Origin: an uncultured Enterobacteriaceae bacterium
GTDB taxonomy: Bacteria; Pseudomonadota; Gammaproteobacteria; Enterobacterales; Enterobacteriaceae
Reading direction: 5' to 3'
Assembly (NCBI GenBank): GCA_936920625.1
Contig: CAKZHC010000016.1
Location: 62,001 to 126,000, forward strand
DNA length: 64,000 nucleotides
A model generated the notes under the pieces. That model saw nothing but the letters and a program-made list of their open reading frames with translations. It was not told the DNA's origin and made no database searches. Shown here one piece after another: positions 45,596-54,216 of the stretch; the stretch's first letter is position 1; each line of letters begins with the position of its first letter. The position numbers were made by a program, and so were the translations under genes.

Positions 45596-46881
45596 TCTGA
45601 TTTGATGATTTTCACATAAGTACTGGCCCGCTGCTCCTGCATCCATGTTTGTGCTTCTTCGGCAAATTTACGGTTAAAAAGCAGACGCCATGCACGTTCT
45701 TTCTGGACACTGTCGGTTTTATCCACCCGACGGGTATCCAGCAGCTCAATTAAATGCCATCCACTGGATGAGTGGACAGGGGCGCTGATTTGGCCTTTTT
45801 TTAGTTTTAGCAGAGCATCATGAAAGGCGGGATCGAACATTTCTGGAGAATTCCATCCCATATCGCCTCCCTGGTTGGCAGAACCGGGGTCTTGTGAAAA
45901 CGCTTTAGCAGCAGAAGCAAAATCGGTTTTACCACTGCGGATTTCAGTGGCGATCTGTTGCAGACGGCTGCGAGCCTGGCTATCGGTCATAATCGGTGAG
46001 GGTCTGAGTAAAATATGACGAGCATGCGTCTCTGTGATTGAGACGTTTTTATTATCCCCACGAATATCGTTAATTTTTAAAATATGAAAACCGACGCCTG
46101 ATCGGATTGGGCCGATAATGTCTCCGCGTTTGGCGCTGGCCAGTGACTGCGCAAACAGTGAGGGCAATTCTTCAACACTCCCCCAGCCCATGGCACCCCC
46201 TTTGAGAGCGTTCTGATCTGCTGACCAGGTGATGGCCAGCTTTGCAAAATCTGCCCCATTTTTGGCCTCGCTTATCAGGCGGTAGGCTAGTTTTTCCTGC
46301 TTATCCACCTGCTGCTGTGTTGGGTTCTCTGGTAACGGTAGCAGGATCTGGCTGAGATTAAATGTGGTATTGGTTGTATGCTGAATCGCCATCTGTGCTG
46401 CCAGAGTATCAACCTCCTGAGGCAGAATAGTGATGCGATGCCTGACTTCGTTATTACGAATTTCAGCCATGGCCATCTCTTTGCGGGTCTGAGCACGCCA
46501 GATGTTATAGTCTATACCCTCATGAGCCAGCTGGCTGCGGAGTTGTACGAGGTTCATGTGGTTGCGTGCAGCAATACCTTTGATGGCTTTATCAACCTGT
46601 TCATCGGTAATCTGAATACCTGCTCTGGCAGCCAGTTGTAGCAAAATCTCATCCATGATTAGTTTTTCGACAATCTGATGGTGCAGCGTCCTGTCATCGG
46701 GAAGCTGCTGGCCTGCCTGATGTGCCTGAGTTTTTATCGATTGCATCATACGCTCGATGTCACTTTCCAGCACTACACCGTTACCCACAATGACGGCTAC
46801 TCTGTCTATAGCCTGTGGGGTAGCAACAACACTGTTAGCGACAAGAGCCAGGCCTGTTAACAGCAGTCTCCAGTTTTTCAT
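45592..46881 (-). CDS. surA: Periplasmic chaperone SurA
   Basis: 429 residues with a signal peptide (MKNWRLLLTGLALVANSVVA) cleaved after about residue 20. An N-terminal chaperone domain is followed by two parvulin domains (about 170-270 and 280-380; ARHILLRPSPI and SQDPGSANQGGDMGW). It escorts outer-membrane proteins, including LptD encoded just upstream, to the BAM complex. 54 bases after lptD. Confidence 0.97.
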   Translation of the reverse strand: MKNWRLLLTGLALVANSVVATPQAIDRVAVIVGNGVVLESDIERMMQSIKTQAHQAGQQLPDDRTLHHQIVEKLIMDEILLQLAARAGIQITDEQVDKAIKGIAARNHMNLVQLRSQLAHEGIDYNIWRAQTRKEMAMAEIRNNEVRHRITILPQEVDTLAAQMAIQHTTNTTFNLSQILLPLPENPTQQQVDKQEKLAYRLISEAKNGADFAKLAITWSADQNALKGGAMGWGSVEELPSLFAQSLASAKRGDIIGPIRSGVGFHILKINDIRGDNKNVSITETHARHILLRPSPIMTDSQARSRLQQIATEIRSGKTDFASAAKAFSQDPGSANQGGDMGWNSPEMFDPAFHDALLKLKKGQISAPVHSSSGWHLIELLDTRRVDKTDSVQKERAWRLLFNRKFAEEAQTWMQEQRASTYVKIIKSE

Positions 46882-46935
46882 ATTTTTTCCATTATTCTAT
46901 CTGCAGGCAGATGTTACTTGTAAAGTCAAAGGAGG

Positions 46936-49386
46936 TTAAAATGAGCGCTGATAAGGCAAAATGCCCTCACGCAACATCCTGTTGGTACCCAGTCCATAAT
47001 TGGCACTGAGACCGCGAAGTTCAATGTTGAACCAGATTGCATTGTCATACTTACTTTCATTGCGGGTATAATCCCAGTTAGTAATCTTACGTTCATAACC
47101 AAAACGAACAGCATAACAGCACGAACTATACTGCATACCTAAGAGCTGATCAGCAGTCTGTCTGGCTTTGGTATCAAAGTACCATGCGCCTACTACTGAC
47201 CAGGCATCTGATATGGGCCAGCTCATTGTTGCTCCCATTTGTGATATCCCTTGCTGATATCCCGGCCAGCGAATATTGGGCAGTGTGGCTTTGATATATT
47301 TTGGACTGGTGAAACGATAGTTTAATTGCACCATGCGATCAGTATCACGACGATACTCCAGCACTGCGTTGCCCTGCGTTATGTCATCCAGCCGGGAGTC
47401 GTACTCAATCCCGCCACGTGCGGACCAGCTATCGTTAATGCGCCAGTAAGTGTCACCAGCCCAAATTACGCTACCTTTGTCACCATCATCAAGCAGCCTT
47501 GTGTTATCGGATACGGCGGTGTCATTTTGATTATAATAGCTCTTGCTTATTCCATTGTGTGGATGGCTGAATGCGTAAATTTGACCTATGGAAGCGTTAA
47601 AACGTTCAACCAGCTCATCATCAAAAACGCGAGTAGTAATACCGGTCGTTATCTGATTAGCCGAATTGATGCGGTCCAAACCACCGTAAGCGCGATCGCG
47701 AAATAATCCATTGTAGTCATATTGTAACAACGTTGAATCATACGCCATGATATTGCTCTGATCACGGTAAGGAATGTAGAGATACTGAACGCGGGGCTCT
47801 AGCGTTTGGGTATAACCTGGTGACCAGTTCATATCACGCGTAAACACCAGTTTACCGTTGGTTTTGAATTCGGGTAAGACCCGGTTGACTGTTGAATCCA
47901 GATGATTATCAACGCGTTGCGGCTGACGATTGTACCAGTCAATATCACCTTGCTGATAATGAGTTACCATCAGCTTAGCCTCGGTGTTGAGGCTTGCCCA
48001 GCCGTTGGAAAGTGGCAAATTTATCATGGGTTCGAAATGCAGACGCGTTGCGGTGGGATAGCGGCTGTTCACGTTAGTGAATTTCACTATCTGCGCATAG
48101 ATTTGGCTGTCAAACGGACCGATATCATTGTGATAATAGTTAAAATCGAGCTGGGGTTCGGCACGGTAAACATTAGTCCTTTCGTTAATCGTTTGCTGAA
48201 AAATCTGAAACTGCTTTGAAGATAGCGTGGCATCCCAGTTTGTATCAGCATAACCCAGACTAAAAATCTGTGAGGCATATCCATCTGTGGACGAACCGTA
48301 GGCAGAGTTGAGGTCGGTAAAATAGTTGGGGTCACTGACCCTGGTATAGTTAACACCTAAGCGCCAGTGTTGATTGTAAATACCATTATGTTGCCAGAAC
48401 CAGGCCCAGCGTTTGTTTTTGTCAGCATCTCCCTGATACACGCCACTTCTGATGCGATCCCGGTAAACCTTATCAGACCCCATATAGTCAAAATCCATTA
48501 CCCCTGTGCCAAACACGGTCAGATAGCGAAATTCGTTTTGAATCTGCTGGCCACGTTTTTCAATGTAGTGGGGGGTGATAGTTGCATCCACCTGCGGCGC
48601 AATGTTCCAGTACCAGGGCAGCATTAGCTCAAAGCCGCTAACATTGCTGAATTTCATATTAGGTATCAGGAAACCGGACCTGCGGCGATCGCCTACTGGC
48701 AATTGCAGATAAGGGCTGTAGAAGATGGGTACTGAGCCTATTTTAAAGCGTGCGTTCCAGATCTCTGCCACTTGCTTATCGCGATCATGAATGACTTTTG
48801 TACCCACCACGCTCCAGCTATTGTCACCCGGCAGACAACTGGTATATGAGCCATTTTGTAAGATAGTGTAACGGCCATCTTCACGCAACTCCATCTGCTC
48901 GCCACTGCCCCGGCCCTGACGTCCAACCATCTGATAATCACCATTCCAGACATCAATATCTTTGGTATTTAGGTTAGACCACGCTTTTGGGCCGCGCAAA
49001 ATGACCCGATCATCATCGTAGCGCACATTACCTTTTGCATCTACGGTACGACCCGGAGCAGATTCTCCCGCTTTTTGTTGTTGATGAAGTTGCACTTCAT
49101 CAGCTTGCAGGCGGCTGTTGCCCTGTAAGATATCGACGTTACCATTAAAAACGGCATAGTCAGAATATTGCCCCTCGGCCCTGTCGGCGTAAATAGTGAC
49201 GGGAAGACGACGATTATCACCTTTATAAAAGGGACGCTTATATACTGGAATACCAAGCATGCATTGTGATTTCAGGTCGACAGCCAGTGCAGACTGGCCT
49301 GAGAGTGCTGAACCAATCAGTGTGGCAAGGATGGCAGGTAAACGTTTTTTTATACGCGGCATAGAATCGGTCATCACTGGCTTCAA
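46936..49386 (-). CDS. lptD: LPS-assembly outer-membrane protein LptD
   Basis: Up to 816 residues (E. coli 784). The annotated start gives a short extension; the ATG at 49362 (MPRIKKRLPAILATL) aligns best with the E. coli signal peptide. After the signal peptide come the periplasmic jellyroll (about 55-230) and a C-terminal barrel. All four disulfide cysteines appear: SQCMLG, TSCLPG and SSCCYAV. With LptE it inserts lipopolysaccharide in the outer leaflet. Heads the operon and is divergent from djlA; barrel-loop regions differ most from E. coli, including extra residues near 610. Confidence 0.96.
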   Translation of the reverse strand: MKPVMTDSMPRIKKRLPAILATLIGSALSGQSALAVDLKSQCMLGIPVYKRPFYKGDNRRLPVTIYADRAEGQYSDYAVFNGNVDILQGNSRLQADEVQLHQQQKAGESAPGRTVDAKGNVRYDDDRVILRGPKAWSNLNTKDIDVWNGDYQMVGRQGRGSGEQMELREDGRYTILQNGSYTSCLPGDNSWSVVGTKVIHDRDKQVAEIWNARFKIGSVPIFYSPYLQLPVGDRRRSGFLIPNMKFSNVSGFELMLPWYWNIAPQVDATITPHYIEKRGQQIQNEFRYLTVFGTGVMDFDYMGSDKVYRDRIRSGVYQGDADKNKRWAWFWQHNGIYNQHWRLGVNYTRVSDPNYFTDLNSAYGSSTDGYASQIFSLGYADTNWDATLSSKQFQIFQQTINERTNVYRAEPQLDFNYYHNDIGPFDSQIYAQIVKFTNVNSRYPTATRLHFEPMINLPLSNGWASLNTEAKLMVTHYQQGDIDWYNRQPQRVDNHLDSTVNRVLPEFKTNGKLVFTRDMNWSPGYTQTLEPRVQYLYIPYRDQSNIMAYDSTLLQYDYNGLFRDRAYGGLDRINSANQITTGITTRVFDDELVERFNASIGQIYAFSHPHNGISKSYYNQNDTAVSDNTRLLDDGDKGSVIWAGDTYWRINDSWSARGGIEYDSRLDDITQGNAVLEYRRDTDRMVQLNYRFTSPKYIKATLPNIRWPGYQQGISQMGATMSWPISDAWSVVGAWYFDTKARQTADQLLGMQYSSCCYAVRFGYERKITNWDYTRNESKYDNAIWFNIELRGLSANYGLGTNRMLREGILPYQRSF

Positions 49387-49528
49387 GTCGACAAATGGTG
49401 TGAGACTAACGCACTCGTAAGCGTTGCGCTAGTATAAATCCTCTGGCAACGTTGCCATTAGGCGCTGAGGTAAATGGCGGGTATGATAATGCAATTCTTA
49501 GCCGCTTACATGGCAAATTGAGGAGAGT

Positions 49529-50344
49529 ATGCGTTATTGGGGGAAAATAATCGGCCTGGTAATTGGCACGATGAGCGGGGGAGGTATTTTTACGATTTTG
49601 CTGGGGGTGTTCATTGGTCATTTAACGGACAAAGCGCTAATGCTCCCTAAAAATCACCGCTACTCTGGCAATCAGAATCGTCAATTGCTGTTTTTTCATA
49701 CCACGTTTCAGGTGATGGGTCATCTTTCTAAATCAAAAGGGCGTGTCACTGATGCCGATATTCAGATGGCGACCCTCCAGATGGACAGAATGAAACTCCA
49801 TGGTCCGGGTCGTGCTGCCGCGCAGCAGGCTTTCAGGCAGGGAAAGCAGCGGGATTATCCTTTGCGCCAAAAATTGCGCGAACTGAAGAGCGCCTGTTTT
49901 GGCCGTTATGATTTGCTAAGGGTTTTTCTGGAAATTCAGATCCAGGCCGCTTTTGTTGATGAATATCTCCATCCTAATGAGCAGCGCGTGCTGTATGTCA
50001 TTGCTGAGGAGTTTGGCTTTTCACGTCGTCAGTTCGACCATTTTTTGCATACTGCCACCGGCAGGCAAAATTTTAATAATGGCAGGCAGCATAAGGAGGA
50101 GGGTTCCCAACAGCGTGCTTACTCTTCTGCATCGCAATTGCAGGATGCCTGTAGTTTGCTTGGTGTTACGAACACCGATGATAAAACGACGGTCAAGCGG
50201 GCTTACCGTAAAATGATGAGTGAATATCATCCTGATAAACTGGTGACCAAAGGGCTGCCGCCGCAGATGATGGAACGGGCCAAACAGAAGGCTCAGGAGA
50301 TTCAGGCGGCATATGAACTTATTCGCCGCCAGCGCGGATTTTGA
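49529..50344 (+). CDS. djlA: DnaJ-like membrane co-chaperone DjlA
   Basis: 271 residues. A glycine-containing N-terminal membrane segment (IIGLVIGTMSGGGIFTILLGVFIG) anchors it in the inner membrane; a TerB-like domain follows (about 55-170) and a C-terminal J-domain carries the HPD triad in YHPDKL. It stimulates DnaK at the membrane and is linked in E. coli to envelope stress and capsule control. Divergent from lptD, facing rluA. Confidence 0.96.
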   Translation: MRYWGKIIGLVIGTMSGGGIFTILLGVFIGHLTDKALMLPKNHRYSGNQNRQLLFFHTTFQVMGHLSKSKGRVTDADIQMATLQMDRMKLHGPGRAAAQQAFRQGKQRDYPLRQKLRELKSACFGRYDLLRVFLEIQIQAAFVDEYLHPNEQRVLYVIAEEFGFSRRQFDHFLHTATGRQNFNNGRQHKEEGSQQRAYSSASQLQDACSLLGVTNTDDKTTVKRAYRKMMSEYHPDKLVTKGLPPQMMERAKQKAQEIQAAYELIRRQRGF

Positions 50345-50435
50345 ACAGCGCGGTTTGCCGGGCATCCTGATTCGGAGTGTGATCATTTTGCGCTGACGGG
50401 GTAATCATGATGCTTAGCAGGCCTCTGTTGCTATT

Positions 50436-51092
50436 TTAGAAATCTGCTGGCTGGTGGAATGTCATTAGCGCGCCTGATTCCGGATGGGTAATGGTCAGGG
50501 ATTCTGCGTGCAACTGGAGGCGTGATGTCAAAGTCGCTGCTTCTGGCGGCGCATAGAAACGATCACCTAGGATCGGATGGCCGATTGCCAGCAAATGTAC
50601 CCGTAACTGGTGGGAGCGGCCCGTTACCGGTGTCAGCCTGAGTCTTGCACTATTATCGCCGTCGCAACTGAGCCGACGCCATAGTGTTTGTGCTGGCTTA
50701 CCTTGCTCAAAGCAGATTTTCTGCAGGGGCCGGTTTGGCCAGTCACAAATCAATGGCATATTAATAACGCCGTGGGTTTTATCCGGATGACCCCAGACAC
50801 GGGCCAGGTAGCTTTTTTGCGGCTCGCGTTCACGAAACTGACGTTTGAGTTCCCGTTCAGCATTTTTAGTCAGGGCCACTATCATCACCCCGCTGGTGTC
50901 CATATCCAGCCGGTGCACAGAAAAAGCCATGGGAAAATCATTGGTAATGCGTGTCATGACGCTGTCTTTATGAATTTCAAGCCGGCCGGGCACAGATAAC
51001 AATCCACTGGGCTTATTAACTACCAGAATATGGGCGTCCCGGTAGAGGATATCTAGCCAGGGATCCTCAGGCGGCCTGTAGGGTTCCATCAT
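50436..51092 (-). CDS. rluA: Pseudouridine synthase RluA
   Basis: About 218 residues from the tandem ATGs at 51092/51089 (MMEPYRPPEDPW), which match the E. coli N-terminus; the frame is open to 51176 and a GTG at 51098 has the better spacing from GGAGG. The catalytic aspartate is in HRLDMDTSGVM and the C-terminal motif is TGRSHQLRVHLLAIGHPILGDRFY. It modifies 23S rRNA and several tRNAs. Downstream of rapA, as in E. coli. Confidence 0.95.
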   Translation of the reverse strand: MMEPYRPPEDPWLDILYRDAHILVVNKPSGLLSVPGRLEIHKDSVMTRITNDFPMAFSVHRLDMDTSGVMIVALTKNAERELKRQFREREPQKSYLARVWGHPDKTHGVINMPLICDWPNRPLQKICFEQGKPAQTLWRRLSCDGDNSARLRLTPVTGRSHQLRVHLLAIGHPILGDRFYAPPEAATLTSRLQLHAESLTITHPESGALMTFHQPADF

Positions 51093-51182
51093 AACCACGT
51101 AATTGCTTCCTCCATCAGACTGATAATAGCGTGCAGGCGCCAGAGCGGTTTCCGTATTGCTACTGGCTGGCCGCACGCTGAC

Positions 51183-54089
51183 TTAATGATGAGTGACAAC
51201 AATGGGTCTGATAGCGTCGAGCCGCCAGCTGGCTCCATCGAGACAGGCAAGTACCTCCTGGCGGTTATTGATTAACGCTTCGACTTCATCGTCGCGAATA
51301 GCCGGATTAACGGCACGTAATCCGGTAAGCCTTGCCAGTTCGGTATTTAACGTTTCCGTAGCCTGGCGGCGCGCTTCATCGATAAGCGTACGCGCTGCAC
51401 GGGCGATGTGATCCTCACCACGTAACAAAAGCTGATGAACGTCCTGTTGCATTGCATTGATAAGTTTACTGCCATTATGGCGGTTAACCGCCTTGAGCTG
51501 ACGATTAAAATGCTCAAACTCCACTTTATCTGCCAAATTAGTTCCGTTGTTATCAAGCAGTAGTCGTAGAGGTGTTGGAGGCAGAAAGCGGTTCAGTTGC
51601 AGCCGGGGAGGGGCCTGTGATTCAACGACGTAGATTAGCTCAAGTAGCAGAGTCCCTGAAGGCAGTGCACTATTTTTCAGCAGAGACAAGGCGCAACAGC
51701 CGATATTTCCCGAGAGGATCAGGTCAAGGCCGTGACGAATAATAGGGTGTTCCCAGGTAATAAAGAGAGCATCCTCCCGCGCCAAAGCCTGGTAGCGATC
51801 AAAGGTGATAGTGCAGCCATCCTGGGGTAGCCCAGGAAAATCTGGCACCAGCATATGATCGGAGGGGGTCAGGACGATCAGATTATCGCCGCGATCGTCC
51901 TGATTGATTCCAATAATATCAAACAGGTTAAGCGCAAAAGTGACCAGGTCGGTTGCGTTATCCTGTTGATGGATCTCCTGCGCCAGCGCCAGCGCCTGTG
52001 CACCACCATGGGAGTGAAGCTCCAGTAGCCTGTCTCGTCCCTGCTCTAAAAGCTGTTTAATATCATTATGGCGCTGGTGGCAGTGATGGATAAAAGTCTC
52101 GATAACCTGCGGGTCAGGTGGGGCAATGAGCAGGTTTGTCAGAGTTTCAGAAACCTCATCAAAGAGCGTGCGACCGGTTGGGCAGGTGTGTTCAAAAGCA
52201 TTAAGGCCCTGATGATACCAGCGTAGCAGCAGTGCCTGTGCGGAGTCCTCAAGACAGGGCACAATGATTTCAATATCCTGCTCCTGACCGATGCGATCAA
52301 GGCGCCCGATACGCTGTTCAAGCAGATCGGGATTAAGCGGCAGGTCAAACATCACCATTTTGCTGGCGAACTGAAAATTACGCCCCTCCGAGCCGATCTC
52401 CGAGCATATCAGTAGCTGAGCGCCCTCTTCCTCTGAGGCGAACCAGGCGGCTGCGCGGTCACGCTCAATAATCGACAGGTCCTCATGAAACACTGCTGCC
52501 CGAATTCCTTCCCGTTCGCGCAGTACCCGCTCAAGTTCTGTTGCGGTACGTTTGTGAGCACAGATTACCACGATCTTATGCTGACGGTTCTGCACTGCGT
52601 AGCTTGCCAGCCAGGCTACTCTGGGGTCGATACTCCACCAGTTATCACTTTCACCAGCATAGCGTTGGTAGATCTGTTCAGGGTGGAGCAGGGTACAGGC
52701 CTGCTGATGAACAGAGTACACTTCACGGATGTCGGAAGTATGCGCAATTGCCTCTTGATACTTCTGGGGCATTGGCAGGGCAATGGTGTGCAATACACGG
52801 CGAGGAAAGCCTTTAATCGCGCTACGGCTGTTGCGAAACAGAACGCGGCTGGTGCCGTGACGATCCATGAGCAGGGTGATCAGCTGCTCACGCGCTGTTG
52901 CCTGTTGCGGATCCTGAATGTTGACTTGCGCCAGAAGCGGCTCGATGTCCTGCCCGATTATCAGCGCGCGTAGTCTGTCCTGCATATGAGAATCCAGCGG
53001 GGCTTCGCTTAGCAGTGTGGTGACCGCCTGCGCCACCGGCTGGTAGTGCTGTTGCTCTGTAATAAATTGTTGAAAATCGTGAAACCGGTTCGAATCCAGC
53101 AGTCGCAGGCGGGCAAAATGGCTCCCGATGCCAAGCTGTTCGGGGGTGGCGGTGAGTAGCAGTACACCGGGAATATGTTGTGCGAGTTGTTCAATAGCCT
53201 GGTATTCAGCGCTCGGCGCGTCAGGCTGCCAGTGCAGATGGTGGGCTTCGTCTACGACCATCAGATCCCACTCTGCTTTAGTCAGTTGTTGCCTGCGCTG
53301 CGGGTTATCCAGCACGAACGGCAGAGAACATATCATCAGCTGTTCCGTCTCAAACGGATTTTCACTATCCTGGCGTGTTTCGAGATAGCGTTCTTCATCA
53401 AACAGAGCAAAGTGGAGGTTAAACCGCCGTAGCATCTCTACCAGCCATTGATGTTGCAGGCTTTCGGGCACGATGATTAGCACCCGGCTGGCACGTCCTG
53501 ACAGCAGTTGCTGGTGAATAATTAAACCCGCTTCGATAGTCTTACCCAGTCCCACCTCATCAGCCAGGAGTACACGGGGAGCATGGCGTTGTGCCACCTG
53601 CCGGGCGATATGGAGCTGATGCGGGATAAGGCTGGTGCGTGTGCCGCGTAAGCCACTGCTGGCAAGAAGATACTGTTCACTCTGATACTTGCGGGCCCGA
53701 TAGCGCAGTGCAAAGCGTTCCATACGGTCAAGTTGCCCTGCAAACAGGCGATCCTGAGGTCTGCTAAATGTCAGTTTACTGTCAAGCATCATCTCCCGCA
53801 GCATGACTTCCTGCTCTCCAGTGTCGATTCGCCTGCCGATGTAAGTCATAAGCCCTGAGCTGGTGTCTACCCTCTCTACTTCCAGCTGCCAGCCCTGATG
53901 GCTGGTTACCCTGTCGCCGGGGTTGAAGATTACCCGAGTGATAGGAGGATCACTCCTTGTGTAGTGACGATTGTCACCCGTGGCGGGGAAAAGCAGGGTC
54001 ACGCTACGGCCATCAAGCGCAATAACAGTTCCCAGTCCCAGTTCACTCTCGGTGTCGCTTACCCAGCGCTGACCAACGATAAAAGGCAT
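51183..54089 (-). CDS. rapA: RNA polymerase-associated ATPase RapA (HepA)
   Basis: 968 residues, the E. coli length, from the ATG at 54089 (MPFIVGQRWVSDTESELGLG); an in-frame TTG lies two codons before. N-terminal Tudor-like domains precede a Swi2/Snf2 ATPase with Walker A ADEVGLGKTIEAG and VDEAHHLHW, and a helicase C-lobe with GSEGRNFQFAS and LLEQRIGRLDRIGQ. It recycles RNA polymerase from stalled complexes. The insert near residues 355-375 differs from E. coli. Confidence 0.98.
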   Translation of the reverse strand: MPFIVGQRWVSDTESELGLGTVIALDGRSVTLLFPATGDNRHYTRSDPPITRVIFNPGDRVTSHQGWQLEVERVDTSSGLMTYIGRRIDTGEQEVMLREMMLDSKLTFSRPQDRLFAGQLDRMERFALRYRARKYQSEQYLLASSGLRGTRTSLIPHQLHIARQVAQRHAPRVLLADEVGLGKTIEAGLIIHQQLLSGRASRVLIIVPESLQHQWLVEMLRRFNLHFALFDEERYLETRQDSENPFETEQLMICSLPFVLDNPQRRQQLTKAEWDLMVVDEAHHLHWQPDAPSAEYQAIEQLAQHIPGVLLLTATPEQLGIGSHFARLRLLDSNRFHDFQQFITEQQHYQPVAQAVTTLLSEAPLDSHMQDRLRALIIGQDIEPLLAQVNIQDPQQATAREQLITLLMDRHGTSRVLFRNSRSAIKGFPRRVLHTIALPMPQKYQEAIAHTSDIREVYSVHQQACTLLHPEQIYQRYAGESDNWWSIDPRVAWLASYAVQNRQHKIVVICAHKRTATELERVLREREGIRAAVFHEDLSIIERDRAAAWFASEEEGAQLLICSEIGSEGRNFQFASKMVMFDLPLNPDLLEQRIGRLDRIGQEQDIEIIVPCLEDSAQALLLRWYHQGLNAFEHTCPTGRTLFDEVSETLTNLLIAPPDPQVIETFIHHCHQRHNDIKQLLEQGRDRLLELHSHGGAQALALAQEIHQQDNATDLVTFALNLFDIIGINQDDRGDNLIVLTPSDHMLVPDFPGLPQDGCTITFDRYQALAREDALFITWEHPIIRHGLDLILSGNIGCCALSLLKNSALPSGTLLLELIYVVESQAPPRLQLNRFLPPTPLRLLLDNNGTNLADKVEFEHFNRQLKAVNRHNGSKLINAMQQDVHQLLLRGEDHIARAARTLIDEARRQATETLNTELARLTGLRAVNPAIRDDEVEALINNRQEVLACLDGASWRLDAIRPIVVTHH

Positions 54090-54216
54090 AGACAATAGAC
54101 TCGTTCTGATTTGATATATTGCACAACGTCAACTGCCTGATGACAGAACGACAGGCAGATAACCTAATATTTAAATTATTTAAAGGGGGTTATGGTACTG
54201 GAAGGTGACAGATTCG

